NCBI GenBank assembly: GCA_033220425.1
Contig: CM065646.1
Coordinates: forward strand, 5,029,501 to 5,093,500
Length of the DNA stretch: 64,000 nucleotides
From: Lepraria neglecta
Taxonomy: Eukaryota > Ascomycota > Lecanoromycetes > Lecanorales > Stereocaulaceae
Direction of reading: 5' to 3'
Shown: one piece after another, positions 46,796-59,725 of the stretch
Numbering within the stretch: position 1 is the stretch's first letter
Layout of the letters: each line of letters opens with the position of its first letter
Made by a program: the position numbers and the translations under genes
Notes under the pieces: generated by a model
The model's input: the letters and a program-made list of their open reading frames with translations, nothing else
The model's database searches: none
Told to the model about the DNA's origin: nothing

Positions 46796-48517
46796 ATGGA
46801 TTCGGACGATGAGTTTATGAGTGGCCTCTCCAGCCAGGACGAGTATTTCGGTGGTGTTGAAGAGAGTGATGATGGTAGCCTTGGAGATGGTTTGTATTCT
46901 CTTGTCTTTATTCGTATGATCGTTGGAGCAGCCAGGCTGACATGGAAGTTTGGTCATAGAATTCGACGAGGACAACCCAGATGTGGGGTTCTCGCAAGAC
47001 AAAGATATGAAGCCAGGCAAAAAAGCGTATGAGGTAGACTTCAAGGTATTCTCACCTGAGGATATCCAATCCCACCAAGACAAGCAGATCGACGAGGTAT
47101 CCGCCATTCTGGGTCAACCATCAGAAGCGACGGCCATCCTACTGCGGCACCTTCGATGGAACAAGGAGCGCTTGATAGAGGCATATATGGAGAGGCCAGA
47201 TTCTGTTCTCGAAACTGCAGGACTTGGGCCAGAGTCTGCCCAGGCACCAACCACCAAGGTCGTCAAGGGCTTCACATGCGAAATTTGCTATGACGACACA
47301 CCAAGACTGGAGACATACGCGTTGAAGTGTGGGCATCGGTACTGCGTGGATTGTTACAGACAATACCTGGCTCAGAAGATCAAAGATGAAGGGGAGGCGG
47401 CACGGGTACAATGCCCAACCAACGGCTGCCATCGGATCGTTGACGCGAAATCATTGGACCTACTTGTTGCAACAGAACTCAAGTCCCGGTATGTACAACA
47501 TCAACAGCCATTGTATCGTTACTAATGGGGTACACAGATACCAAGTCCTCCTCACACGTACCTATGTAGATGACAAAGAGAACTTGAAGTGGTGCCCTGC
47601 GCCTAATTGCGAATACGCCATTGAATGTGGCGTCAAGAAGAAAGAGCTCGGTCGAATTGTTCCTACGGTGGCCTGTGCGTGCAAGCATCGCTTCTGTTTC
47701 GGCTGTACCCTGAGCGATCATCAGCCGGCACCATGTTCACTGGTCAAGCAATGGCTCAAGAAGTGCGAGGATGACTCAGAGACAGCAAACTGGATTTCAG
47801 CAAATACAAAAGAGTGCCCGAAATGCTCTTCAACGATCGAGAAGAATGGTGGCTGTAACCACATGACCTGTCGAAAGTGCAAACACGAATTCTGCTGGAT
47901 GTGCATGGGCCTGTGGTCCGAGCACGGCACAAGCTGGTACAACTGCAATCGCTTCGAAGAGCGATCAGGGCTCGATGGACGTGATGCCCAAGCCAAGTCA
48001 CGACAATCTCTTGAGCGTTACCTTCATTACTACAATCGCTACGCCAACCATGAACAGTCAGCTAAGCTTGACAAAGATCTTTACAACAAGACGGAGAGAA
48101 AGATGACAGGCCTCCAATCGACATCAGGAATGTCATGGATCGAGGTGCAATTTCTAGACACCGCATCGCAAGCACTCCAGACCTGTCGGCAAACACTCAA
48201 GTGGACATACGCATTCGCATACTACCTCCAGCGTAATAACATGACGGAAATCTTCGAAGACAACCAAAAGGATCTGGAAATGGCCGTCGAGAACCTCAGT
48301 GAGATGTTCGAGAAGCCGACGGCTGAGCTTGCGGCGCTTAAGGTTGACATGATGGACAAGACGTCCTATTGTAACAAGAGGAGAGTCATTCTGCTTGACG
48401 ATACAGCCCAAAATCTCAAGACTGGTGAGTAAAATGCCCCGAAGCAGCCCCTACACGATTTCCTAACGCAGCACAGGTGAATGGAAATTCAACGTGGATG
48501 TTACTATGGGAGCTTGA
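46796..48517 (+). CDS. RBR E3 ubiquitin ligase of the Ariadne type
   Basis: RING-between-RING ligase that takes ubiquitin from an E2 onto its own cysteine and then onto substrates, often together with cullin ligases. Exons 46796-46889, 46960-47488, 47538-48424 and 48477-48517 give 516 residues. The order is an acidic N-terminus, a UBA-like helical part (LLRHLRWNKERLIEAYME), and RING1 from about residue 138 (CEICYDD, LKCGHRYCVDCYRQYL). Next are the IBR (CACKHRFCFGCTLSDHQPAPC) and RING2 with CPKCSSTIEKNGGCNHMTC; the catalytic cysteine is about residue 313, in GGCNHM. The Ariadne C-terminal domain follows (RYLHYYNRYANHEQSAKLD, TLKWTYAFAYYLQRNNM). The last intron splices KTG to EWKFNVDV. All zinc ligands appear present. 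Confidence 0.95.
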
Positions 48518-49117
48518 GCCTTGCCTATATGACTAATACCACTACGTCGAGGCATTTTTGTTGGCATTTCTAGAGAGCGAGGAGTGGGGTTTTGCAGGAT
48601 GGTGGTTATACTGGCACAAGGCACATACGCCTCGGGGCGTCAAGGAAGCCGCACTCAGACGCAGTAGAGAGGACCGGTACCACTATGCGTAGAGTTTCAC
48701 GAATTATGTACAATAGTCAACAACATGGACATCGAAAAGTCTACTGGTGCTACAAATCGTGCTACAAAATCTGTCAAATTTGTTAACTATCCTGGATCCT
48801 GTCCATAAAACAAATGGACGTCTATAAAGAGAGGGCCGGGCCAAAGAAGCTCTTGTTCTGCCTGCCTGCGTAACCTGGCATCTACAACACGCATGTTATG
48901 ATTGAATTCCTTACTCGCCTTTTCAATCCGAGGCCCAAATACTTACATAAAATCCAAAGCTGATATATAACCTTGCTAACGTACCCATTGAGACACCTTC
49001 CTTACCTCATGCCGTTTCCTTTGGTATAGTATCTCTCCTCCCTTCTGGAACCCTTACCATTGCCCCTTATTGTCTTCTTCGTTGTCTTTTTCATTGTCCT
49101 CTTCGTCGTGCTCTCCA
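48518..49117. other. Intergenic region between the RBR ligase and the NLR-like gene
   Basis: Convergent 3' flanks; no gene seen. A pyrimidine-rich stretch at about 49060-49110 has no evident role. Confidence 0.5.
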
Positions 49118-51807
49118 TCAAAACGCGCATAGATTACGGCTCGACCATGTCGAATAATCTGACAGGATTCTCCCGTATGCATCAACAACACTATCGGAAG
49201 CACCGGCCTCTAAAAGCTGTCCAATTGCACCTGGCAATTTCGCCTTGATCTCCTCGTGGGAGAATGTCGATTCAAACGCAGTTTTCCGATAAGCATGGTG
49301 CAACGGTTCTCTCCCTTTCGAATCTTGAGCATTGACATCCGAAACTCGTAAGAGGATTTCTGAAATGTCCTCGTGTATCCTACTAGCTGCATGGTGCAGG
49401 GGTACACTTCCCATATGGTCTTTAATATCAGGACAAGCCCCTCGCTCTATTAGTGATGAGAGGAATCTCGGGTGGCCGAATCGTACTGCATGATGAAGGG
49501 GCGTAAGACCATGTTTGTCTTGTGGATTGAGAGGTGCTCCATTGTCCAGTAAGAGTTTCATAAAGGATGAGTCTACTGCTTCTACCGCAGTATGGACCAG
49601 ACTCTCGTTGTGTGGTTGTATCAGCACGTCAACTTTAGCTTGTTGATCCAGGAGGTACTGCAGAACATCCCACTGTCTACTAACCATGACAGAAAGCACT
49701 GGCGTTTTCCCTTCATCATCCTGAATATCAACGCTGGCTCCATTCTTTACAAGCGTAGCTACAACACTGTAACAAGTTCCAGTGGGAATTTCCCCGCTGA
49801 ATTCTGGCACAATTGCTGAAAACAGTGCAGTCCGACCACTTTTATCTTTTGCGTTTACATCGGCATTGCTGTCTAGGAGTGCTTGTACAGTAGCAGGATG
49901 GCCCGCATGTGCAGCAGAAAAGAGAGGCGTGTCGCCGTGAACGGTCCGACTATCCACAGCCTGGGTTGTTCTTAATGCCGCAAGAACGTCCACTAGGTTT
50001 CTGTATGCTGGAAAATGGGCAGTATTGCAGGGGTTCTCTTCAGGATCAAAGTCTATCCACAATTTTTCGTAGCGAGCTAATACCGGCATGAAGGCAAAGA
50101 TTTTCGGGCGAGTCTGTAGAAAAGCCAAGATCTGTTCCATGAATTCCAATTGCACGACGTAGAGATGGATATAGCAGTTCCATGCGGCGTATTCGGGAAA
50201 AGCGAAGTCCTCTAATCGCTTGTGTATCATTTCAGGATTACATGGACCATCTCTAAAATCATCGAAGGACAGATTAGTGATGCAGACGCTTGCTATATTG
50301 CGATTCGCATTGGGGAAAAGAAGCTCATGATTAGTATCCAGATACTCCTGCAATTTAACATACATGCATTTCGCTAACGATATTTATTCTGAAAGGTGCT
50401 CACAAGTCCAGCTGTGACACTAAGTATGATATCCAGTTCCGTCAAATCTCCTCGATCAAGCGTACAGTCTCCAGGCTGTACTGCCAGTGCATGGCGTAAT
50501 TCTTCAATCTTTAGGGATCTCATGGCACAGAAGACCAGGGACATCACTCTCATTCCTAACTCGGCATTCCCTTTGGGCTGGTCGACGATCCTCTTAAAAC
50601 CATCTTTGTAAGTAGCAAAGACGCCCATTGGCAACATTTTCAAGGCCGCTCGGACTCTGCTTGAGTTTGTTTGCTTGCAAAGGCCATCAATCTGTAGGCC
50701 AGCCAGCAGAAACATACCATGAGCCTTCTCAACAACGCGTCCGATGATCTCTTCCTTTAGGTCTGGATCTCTGCGAACGAAGAACGCCAACCGACTATTA
50801 TTGTAGATCTCTGACTCCAAGTAGGTCGTAATGTCGGGAGTACTTGCAGCGATCTCTAAGCGTAGTATGGGAGAGAATGTTGGCGTAATGTCCACATTCA
50901 GGCGAGATATGAAGAACAGTCGTGTTTTGTCTAGTTGGCCGTACTTTTGAAGGTGTAACAATAATCCATCCCTATTGATCTCAGGACACTCATTAAGAGC
51001 ATCGACGAAAGTACAGACATGGCGAAAGCCTTCGGAGAACGTGCAAATCCATGATAAGGGTTCATCTTCCGTCATGTCCTTATGCTGAGAGTTCTCATCA
51101 TGGAATCTACGAAGCTCATTAAATCTTTCTGAGTGCGAAGCCTGCTCTACCAATTGCCGAAGCATGCTGCTCAACAAGGCTGAGACCGAGTGTGTCAGAC
51201 TGTTCTTGTAGTCATATTAGAGGTATATGATTGCGACGTTTTGCCCTCGAAACTTTTCGGCAATGGAATTGACAGCAATCGACGTGATAACGGTCTTGCC
51301 AGCGCCGAGATTGCCTGGACACCAAAGAACTGAGTAAGCCTTGCCTTCGGACCACTTTCTGAATTCGTCAGTCTCGAGCAGCTATTGACCCGTGTTAACG
51401 TGTCGCTTCCCATAAGCATCTTTTTGTTTACTCTGGATGTCGAGAGTCGAAAACTTTTGGAGGAAATCTTGGTCGCTAGCCCGCTGATTTTGTGGTTGGG
51501 CGGAATCCATACCAATGCGAAGTTCGCGGAGCTTATCTATAATTTCGTCATGCTCTGGAAGCGCAGTGACTATATTGAGAATTTCTGTTTGCGTTTGCGA
51601 AAGCTTTTTGGACGCCTTCTGCGAGGTCTGCGAAAGAACCTTGCTTCCCTTGATAGTCAACGCGAACTGAAAACCTGAACGTAAGTCTGGAGGGTCTGAA
51701 GCATAGTTCAGCACAGCCTTGGTCAACGATGCCGCTGTACCTAGAAGACTGATGATTGAAATGGATCCGCCATACTGTCTGTTCTCCCAAAATATGAATG
51801 CAAACAA
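49118..51807 (-). pseudogene. NACHT-ankyrin NLR-like gene, broken
   Basis: Fungal NLR-like proteins act in self/non-self recognition and cell death signalling. Read on minus, the N-terminal part (SIISLLGTAASLTKAVLNY and a coiled region) leads to VNTGQ, stop TAG, LLETDEFRKW, where the family has W. The NACHT P-loop then follows as CPGNLGAGKT (about 51293-51320). A second stop lies in IIYL-stop-YDYKN (51217-51219), then come the Walker B-like FVDALNECPE and the winged-helix part ending GLVSTFQNK. The frame changes at about 50370-50390, and a 415-codon stretch with seven or so ankyrin repeats follows (GDTPLFSAAHAGHPATVQAL, GLTPLHHAVRFGHPRFLSSL). An intron might explain the last frame change but not the two stops. 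This appears to be a recently lost host gene. Confidence 0.82.
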
Positions 51808-52220
51808 GCTGGCTCAAGCACGCAAACCGGGCTCTTCAACTGATCAGACAACTTGAGAGGGATGCGACTGGACTCAAAATTCTACGGCGCTTGGTTCTAG
51901 ACCAGTGCTAAACAGGTTTCGATCTTGCCAAAGCTTGTACAATAATAACTTGGATACTTTAGTTGATACTGACAGCGTGTCCCGTGGGTAGAGAGCGGGT
52001 TGAAGCCTAGAGGCGTTGGCAAGGTTTCTCCGGGTGGACCATGTGTGCCTAGAGGCTAGCGCGTTGGTGCGTAATGTCTGAGCTCCGGATAAACAAAGAC
52101 ACTCCTACTGTATTTAACGAATAACTTCTTCATCATTCACTTCAACATCTTACGCACCAATCCCGGCATTCTGTATACCTGAGTACCCCAAGGCTTGAGG
52201 AACTCACTTGGGTTGCCAAG
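51808..52220. other. Divergent promoter region between the NLR-like gene and VID27
   Basis: 413 bp; no gene or known site stands out. Confidence 0.5.
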
Positions 52221-54757
52221 ATGTTTATGCTCAGAAATGGTGAGCTGCTCTGCCCCACAACACTTCACTTCCAACTACTATACTCCTTCCGCTCACCTTA
52301 GTCGTTCTTGCTGACTTCGTCTCCTACATCTACAGCAACAAAGTACCTCTTCGGCAATGCATCGAAGGAATCCATAGTCGAGATAGCCCAAGGCCAACTC
52401 TACCTCGTGCGCCCTCTGTCTCCCAAGGGGAGGTCAGAACTCATCTACAAAGACGCCGCTGCTAGCATCAGGCGGACGGGCCAAGATTACCAATACCAGC
52501 TCGTCATTCAACGGGCTTACGAAGAGGGGGAGGCCGAGCTCTTGGCAGAAGAAGAAGGTGAGGACGGAGCAGCAGACGCCCTTGACACGGAGAAAGACGA
52601 GAAGACGTTCCTACTTGATCAAAGCCTACACTTTCGATCAGAAATCAGAGAGAACGGTGAGAAGGTTTTTGCATGGCAAGATCTGAGCGGAGATCCTGGG
52701 GACCTTTACGAATTTATTTGCGACGATTCAATAAAGCCAGGTGAGGTTAGCACGTTCGAGATTGTGGCCATTGAATGTCAATACGAGAGAAAGTACCGAA
52801 AGCCGAAAGAGACGGCGATAGACAGGCAACTGCAGGAATTCAACTTTACCGAGCAACCGATCCCCACTGCAAGCCCTCTAGCGAGTCCTACCGTCAAAGC
52901 TATGACTGGAGCACCCACGAAGGGCCAACCGGAAATAAATGCCCCGGCAGCGGCAGCAAAGGAGAGAACAGCAACGAAGAAAGCGGGAAAGCAAAAGGCC
53001 CCCCTTCGCGAGAATACCCCCACTGTAGCTCCGCCCTCTGCAGCCGTACCCGTGTCAAGGGAGATATTCGTGAAAGAACGGGCAGAGCTTCACCTATTCG
53101 ACTTCGACTCCGGCTCTTTCATTTTACAAGATCCTTCTGTCATCGCTACCGTGTCAGAAACAGGTACTTGGCAATATTGGTTGCAGATCACTGGCGACGA
53201 AAAGGAATGGCTTGGGCAGCGAGTTTTTGCAGACCTGAACCCAGTGTTCAATTTTGAGTATCTCTCGTTCATATTCAATCACTACACGGCCGATGGCTCT
53301 GCATATTCGTGGCTTCTACGCTTCCGGGACCAAGAAACCGAAGAACGCTTTCAAGATGGGCTCATGAGAGCGCTGTGGGAACAGCTTAACGAGACGAAGT
53401 GGAAGAAGGTTGACAAAGATGACCAGCAGTATGTCTTAGACGCCTTCCAAGATCTGACAATGGAAGATGCACCGAATGAGGAGGAAGAGGAAGAGGAACT
53501 CGTGGAGGACGACGGACAGAGAAGCGAGCATTACGACAGTGACGAATCCGAGGACGATGTTGTCACAAGGGATGATGATGGTAACGTCAATTCGAAGCTA
53601 GCCGTTGGATACAAACACGACCGGTCTTTCGTCGTTCGCGGATCGAAGATTGGCGTATTCAAGCATACTCCAAACAATAACTTGGAATTTTCGACAAATA
53701 TCTCCAAAGTCGAAACACCCAGTGGCAAGCTCTTCAGCCCCGACAAAGTTATGCTGCACTCTGAGGACCAAAATATGATCCTTCAGAATAAAGACAACCC
53801 CAATTCACTCTACCGAATGGATCTCGAGTACGGGAAGGTCGTTGATGAATGGAAGATCCATGACGATATTGCAGTCAAGTCTTTCACACCAGATAAGGTC
53901 AGCCTAGAAGATCCAATGCTGTTTTCTTGCATTAGACTGACTAGTCCTAGAAATACGCACAAATGACTGGCGAGCAAACCTTCCTTGGCCTGTCTGACAA
54001 CGCCATGTACCGCATTGATCCTCGTCTTTCCGGTAATAAGCTCGTCAACTCAGAGCTAAAGCAATACAAATCAAAGAACGCCTTCTCAAACGCCGCTACC
54101 ACCGAACAGGGCTACATTGCTGTTGCCTCTGAGAAGGGCGACATCCGCATGTTCGACAAACTAGGCCTCAGAGCCAAGACAGCACTCCCTGCCCTTGGTG
54201 AACCCATCATCGGCTTGGACGTATCGGCTGATGGCCGCTGGATCCTTGCTACTTGTCGGACATACCTAATGCTAATCGATGCGCTGCAAAAAGACGGCAA
54301 GAATGAAGGCAAGCTTGGCTTCGAGAAATCGTTTGCTAAGGATTCGAAACCCCAGCCTCGCCGTCTTGCTCTAACTCCCAGCCATGTTGCCCAGTTCCAA
54401 TACGAGACCAAGGTCCCTCTCGCCTTCACTCCAGCCCGCTTCAACACCGGTGTAGACGACAAGGAGACTTCCATCATCACCGCCACTGGCCCCTTCATTA
54501 TCACTTGGAATATGAAGAAGGTGCTCAATGGCCGGAAGGATCCTTATACTATCAAGCGATACGAGGAAGAGGTCAAAGCCGATGACTTCAAATACGGTAG
54601 CGACAAGAACGTGATTGTAGCGCTACCTAATGAAGTCAATATGGTGGCGAAGCAGAGCTTCAAGCGGCCAACTCGGGAGAGTATCGCTGCGACGCCGAGG
54701 CAGAGTGGTGCAAGGAGGAAGTTGGGGAGGGATGAGGTCGTTAATTCTCCGTACTAA
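52221..54757 (+). CDS. Vid27 family protein
   Basis: Cytoplasmic protein named for vacuolar import and degradation of gluconeogenic enzymes in yeast; its molecular role is poorly known. Three exons (52221-52239, 52336-53897 and 53951-54757) join in frame to 795 residues. The tiny first exon MFMLRN splices to ATKYLFGNASKESIVEIAQG. Conserved blocks include LYLVRPLSPKGRSELIYKD, SIRRTGQDYQYQLVIQR, WLLRFRDQETEERFQDGLMR and an acidic run near residue 390. The C-terminal propeller holds VGYKHDRSFVVRGSKIGVFK, MTGEQTFLGLSDNAMYRIDP, GYIAVASEKGDIRMFD and GLDVSADGRWILATC. No damage is seen. Confidence 0.94.
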
Positions 54758-55116
54758 GGCAAAAGGAGGACCGGTGGTTGCCATGCATGATAATGACGAC
54801 GTTGATCACGGTGTTTGACGATTATTTGCTGGCGCTGGTTGGCGGTTACCCATGATATCCCACATGCATTGGCTTTGAAACGAAACGTTTTAGGTAGCAG
54901 TAGATAAATCTGAAATGCAGACATTTGCCTTTTCCTTATTAAATCGGATACTTATCTATGACATCTCACATACACACGCCTGCTAGCAACCAGATCTTCC
55001 TGCGACCTAGTAGTCTGAATATTCCCGAACTCCCAACACCTTCCGATATGCCCAAATCATTACCTCCGACTGCGATATTTTCCCATGTCTGATCGAGAGT
55101 AGCTTCATGCATTCAT
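54758..55116. other. Convergent 3' flanks of VID27 and the TLDc gene
   Basis: No gene seen. Confidence 0.5.
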
Positions 55117-56195
55117 TCAACCACCCACACACCACACCTCAACCCCAACAACCTCAAACTTCTCCCCCTCCTCACTCAACCCCTCATTCCCAAACGTCAT
55201 ACAATGACTACTAACCCCCCTCTCCAGCACCCCATCCAACCAAAGCCCATACCTCCCATCCCCACCACCCACACTCAAAAACCCATGCTCGCAAAAAATC
55301 AAATAATCATTCACCCCACTATACGGAAACGCTTTAAACCGTATCATATCAGGCGTTTGGGTGCCACTCGGCTCGGTCCGATCATGCCCGTTCGCGTTTG
55401 GAAAAGATACTGATTGGGGAGACAGATGGGAGGAGAAGGAAGTCCGTGTTGGCGACGCGATGGTGGTCGAACGGCCCATGGATTCTGTTTCGGTGTCTGG
55501 AGCTGAGGGTGGTGGGGGCAGATTTGAGAGGAGAGAGGTGGTGTTGGAGGGGAGGATGGAGGCGCGCCAGAGGAAACATTCGCCTGTGCCGTAGAAGGAG
55601 GGGTGTGGGGCTGGGGGATCGGTAAGGTACGCGCCGAAGATCTATAGATCCTCTGTCAGTCAGGACTGTTGGAAAGAAGGTCTCGAGGGCAGTGCACGTA
55701 CACCACCAGCTGCATCTTGTATAACGAGTATAAACGAACTCCCGCGTGGTATTTTGGGCGAAGCGCATTTATTGTATAAAGTCGCTAGGCTGACTCCATC
55801 GTTCTCAAGACTATACGCCAACCGCCACGTATCCGCCAGCTGCAGCCGTGGCGGCACCAGCAGTCTAATCTCTTCCGCTACCGCTCTACTCAATATTGAA
55901 CTTTCCGTCAATCCCGAAAGCGTCAGTGGTGTTAACGGCGGCGGTTGGAAGGGTGAGGCGGTGCGATGAGGGGGCGTGTAGACGCCATTGCGCATTTCGT
56001 TGAGGGAGGTGTTGGATGGAGCTCTTAATGGGGTGGGGCGGTGGGGGGATGTGTCGGTTAGGCGCCGGTAGAGGGAGGATGCGATGTGGGTTACTGGGTA
56101 GGAGAGGTAGGAGGAGGAGCTTTGGGGGGAGGGGAGCGGGGTTCTGAGGGGGTGGTGGTGCCTGTTGTGGAGGCGGAATTGGGGTGGGAGGACAT
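55117..56195 (-). CDS. TLDc-domain protein, Oxr1-like (oxidation resistance)
   Basis: TLDc proteins protect from oxidative damage and some bind and regulate the vacuolar V-ATPase. The domain is split by one intron (55642-55701). The upstream exon has SLENDGVSLATLYNK and GSSFILVIQDAAGG. The downstream exon has IFGAYLTDPP, FYGTGECFLWRA, PYSGVNDYLIFCEHGFLSVG, GDGRYGLWLDGVLERG and EVVGVEVWCVGG. The ATG at 56195 gives MSSHPNSASTTGTTTPSEP. The frame then has to shift by one within a C-rich run near 56130 to reach SYLSYPVTHIASSLYRRL. That is either a base missing in the homopolymer or a different start such as Met at 55995. The long Ser/Pro insert in the domain is usual in fungi. Confidence 0.85.
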
Positions 56196-56953
56196 GGTTT
56201 GTTTTAGTCGGGGTGGTTTTGTATTTTTGTTGGGGTTATGGCAAGTATGAAGGTGTGGATGAAATGGTAGCCTCGAGGGTGAATAATTAGACTGTTGGGT
56301 ATTTACTTTAGGTTAGGGTTTCGGGCCATGCGCGGTGACGTTGGAGCCGCTGTCGTGGGTTTCTATTTAAAGAGGAGCTCGGTAGACAGGTAGAGTACAG
56401 ATGTGGGCTTCGAGCTTCTGCGCCTGTGCTCGCCCGCCCATATATGTGACTGTCCAGCTGGTCCAGCTCATCGATGGTGCTGGAAGTAATGCTCCTTGAA
56501 GCAGGAATTGTCCATTCGATTGAAGTGTTGGTCAGAGACAGGAACGTACAGCCCGACACTGGCATTGGGAATATTTGAGTTGGTACCGTCGTTCAAAGTA
56601 TGATAGTCGTTTCGAGCCACAAGACGAAATTCAGAAGTCAAAGGTACCTGACAAAAAGTTGATCGCGAGCAGCACTCGCGAGGAAAGACAAGCCTTAGAA
56701 TCAGGATGTTGAGTACAAATATCTATTCAGGGGTAGTGATGGTGTCGAATGACATGTTCTTGGGAACAGTAAACAAGCGGAATGGCAAGTGATGACCCCA
56801 AAAGGTCCGTTTCAAAGGCGATTGGTAGTTCTTTGTTCGTTGGCTTCAATTATGCATACCTTAAAGTCCCAGAATGAGAATTGCTACCTCACCAGCCAGT
56901 GCTATCGAGCCTGACAATGAGGAAAATCGCTCAATCGACACCCGGTTATACTT
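56196..56953. other. Intergenic region between the TLDc gene and the AAA ATPase
   Basis: Promoter of the TLDc gene and 3' flank of the AAA gene. Short open frames at 56308-56565 and 56874-57191 are not convincing genes. Confidence 0.5.
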
Positions 56954-59725
56954 TCACCCTCCTCGCTCTCCAAATTCCTTTGCCCAGTCCTCAAACTCCT
57001 GTAGGCCCTGCTTGCTAACACTGGGCCGAATATTGACCAAGCTCGCCTCGAAATCCTCGCACTGTATCGGTCGTATCTCTTCCGTGGACATGTATAGCAG
57101 CGCCTCGCCTAAGCTTCGGAGCGGCCCCATTGCTGCGTCTTTTGCCAAAGCTGTGATGTCACTGCCCGAGAAGCCTACAGATTGTCGTTAGTAACATATT
57201 CGTTAGTAATATCCGACGGTGAAAACATACCATCCGTCAATTCCACTAGGACCGCAATATCTTTCTTGTTCAAATTATGTTTCTGATGCCCCAATAATGT
57301 CCGCAGCTGGCTCGCTCTGACAGGTCCCTCAGGCAGTGGTATGTACTGCCTTCGCACGAATCTCCGCCGAGCAGCTTCATCAATAGCCCACGGCATATTC
57401 GTAGCCGCAAGAACAAGTACCCTGCTTGCATCGCCTTCAGATTTCTCCTTATCACTCAGCTTGCTACCTGCCGCTGCGCGTTGTAAGTCGGACCATTGAA
57501 TCAGGAACTCGGTCTTGATTCGCCTCGTCGATTCGTGCTCGCTTGAACCCCCTCTTGACGATAACAGAGAGTCTATTTCGTCAACGAATATGATGGACGG
57601 AGCGAGCGCCTTCGCCAAAGAAAAGAGCGCCCGCACCAGCTTCTCAGACTCTCCAAGCCATTTCGACGTAAGACTACTTGCCGAGATTGCAAAGAATGTC
57701 GATCGAGATTCCGTAGCAACGGCTCTAGCAAGCATGGTCTTTCCCGTGCCCGGAGGGCCAAATAGTAGCATTCCTCTAGCTGGCTCCCGGAGACCCATGA
57801 ACAAATCTGGGCGCAAGAACGGATAGACGACAGCTTCTTTGAGGGCTTTCTTTGCAACATCAAGGCCTGCTACGTCGTCCCAATGAACTTCGTCGCCCTG
57901 GACCACTATCTCATTGAAGATCTGCTTAGCGGCCTCTGGGTCAACGCCCTTGGGTAAGTGCTTCTTGATATTCTTGAGACGTTCTTGCCAGGCCATAGCA
58001 GCCAGAGCATTAGGACCGTCTCTCTCACTTTTAGGTGACTCGAGGTCCGGGTCGACTGGTATATGATTCTCTCGTGTCTTGCGAGGAGCTCGTTTCTTCT
58101 TCTCTTCAAGGCTGCTACTTGTAAGTTCATTATTGCTCTCAGAAGAATCTCGCCTCGTAGGCTCGTCCCTGTCATGCTTAGTCGATCGAGGCGTTGAACT
58201 ATTTGCTACTGGGCGTCGGGTGATGCCACTCGGTGCTGGAGGCCGTGTCTTTCTTTGGGGAGATCGTTGCCGTGTTGGCAAACTCGCTGCTCTTGCATTG
58301 TCCTCCTGTCGAACATTCGTCCTTGCGAGAAATTCCGCAGTCGCTCTTGAGCTAGCAGTCTGTTTCGGGAATTCGGTCCTGTATGAAGGATAATCAACTG
58401 GCGCTTTGGATCGTGCAGGTGATTTATTTCTGACCTTTGGTACCGATGGATCCTTAAATGGATCTTTAGACACATCTGTGTGTGCTGGAGGTGTTGGTGG
58501 CTCGAGGGTGATCATATCTGCGTTCGTCTGTGGACGCAAGCCCGAGATTCCATTTGGATTTTGTTGACTGGAGCTTGATGGGACGTTAGAGTAGCTATGT
58601 GGTCGTGGTAGATCCTGGAACGAGATCAAGTCAGGTGGTGTACGTGTTCTCAGCTGGACCAAGGCAGTTCCTCCTAAAGGTTGATCTTCACCGTCTGTTA
58701 CATTTGTAGAATCAGGCCGAGAAGAACTGTTCCCACCCAAACTATCACGGTGAACAGAGTCCACTGTAGTGGTACTGCCATTTCGTCCTCCCAAGGTCTG
58801 TCCCAACTTTTGCCCCGCAGCTTTGGATATTGAGTCCCACGCAAGTCCTGCAGCTTTTGACGATGCGGGCGGGGGGCCAGTAAACCGCCCAGCAGAAGCT
58901 CTAGGTGATTTCGAAGGCTTCTTGCCGTCCTTCGGCCCCCGCAATGTAGTCAGCATGACCCGTCCTTTCTTCTCTGGACTGGGCGTCCTCGATGTTTTCT
59001 TGAGAGGCACAGGAAGTGTAGCTGGCGATTGAGATGGTTGAGGTGGTGTTGGTGGAGGTGCCATCGTGCTGATTGACGGACTGCTATCTGATCGTTCTAT
59101 TGAGGAAGTCGAATCCAACTTCGGGAACGCAGGCCGGTGAGGAAGCGGTGGGGGTGCTCTTGATAAATCCGGATAGTTTACTGGAGGGACCGTACCATCT
59201 CCCATCCATGTAGGAGAGGACTGTTGTCCTATTGAATTGTGCATCTTCCTAGGCACTGGTAGCCTGCCCCGCATGGTTGAGCCGCTGTTGGAGCTGTCCT
59301 CACTCTCTCTCTCTTTTTCTTTATCTTTAGCCTCCTTCCTGCTCTTTCGCAAAGCTTCCAGGAGATCTACCCGTTCCTTGCACTGCATCTCCATGTTCCG
59401 TAGTGAGTCCTGCAAAGCCTTCTCCGTCTCGGACTTTGGCTGATAATTCGGTGGAACCCTGTAAGCATTGTGGTAGTAGATCTGATCGAGAGCCGAACGC
59501 CATGAACGGAGTGCTTCTGCTTCATTGTTCTATGGTAAAGTCATGTGTCAGTGTCAAAATCTCTCAAGTCGTACAGTAAGCTGGGAGAGCACGCACCTGA
59601 CCCTCAAAGTAGACTGCTGTGGAACACACGAGGTAGCACTCATCGTATGTCTTCTGCATAGAAGACGAGGCCTTGTTGCGCATCATTGCTGAGAGCGATT
59701 TGCTTGCGATTGTCCATGGGAAGTT
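56954..59725 (-). CDS. MIT-AAA ATPase, Sap1/Yta6 (spastin/fidgetin/katanin clade)
   Basis: AAA-family ATPase of the meiotic clade. The N-terminal MIT-like helices ([39 protein letters not shown]) precede a long Ser/Pro-rich linker with SH3- and kinase-type sites. The ATPase domain follows: [39 protein letters not shown] (Walker A), [15 protein letters not shown] (Walker B), [20 protein letters not shown] (sensor 1 and arginine finger), and after a short intron [19 protein letters not shown] (sensor 2 region). The C-terminal helix region ends [12 protein letters not shown] at 56954. Introns lie at 59530-59596 and about 57182-57230. A 5' exon ahead of 59725 (acceptor CTTTCAG) was not located, so the true start is missing from this call. 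Confidence 0.92.

Noticed and set aside
56308-56565. 85-codon minus frame between the TLDc and AAA genes
   Set aside because: No recognisable motif or conserved context.
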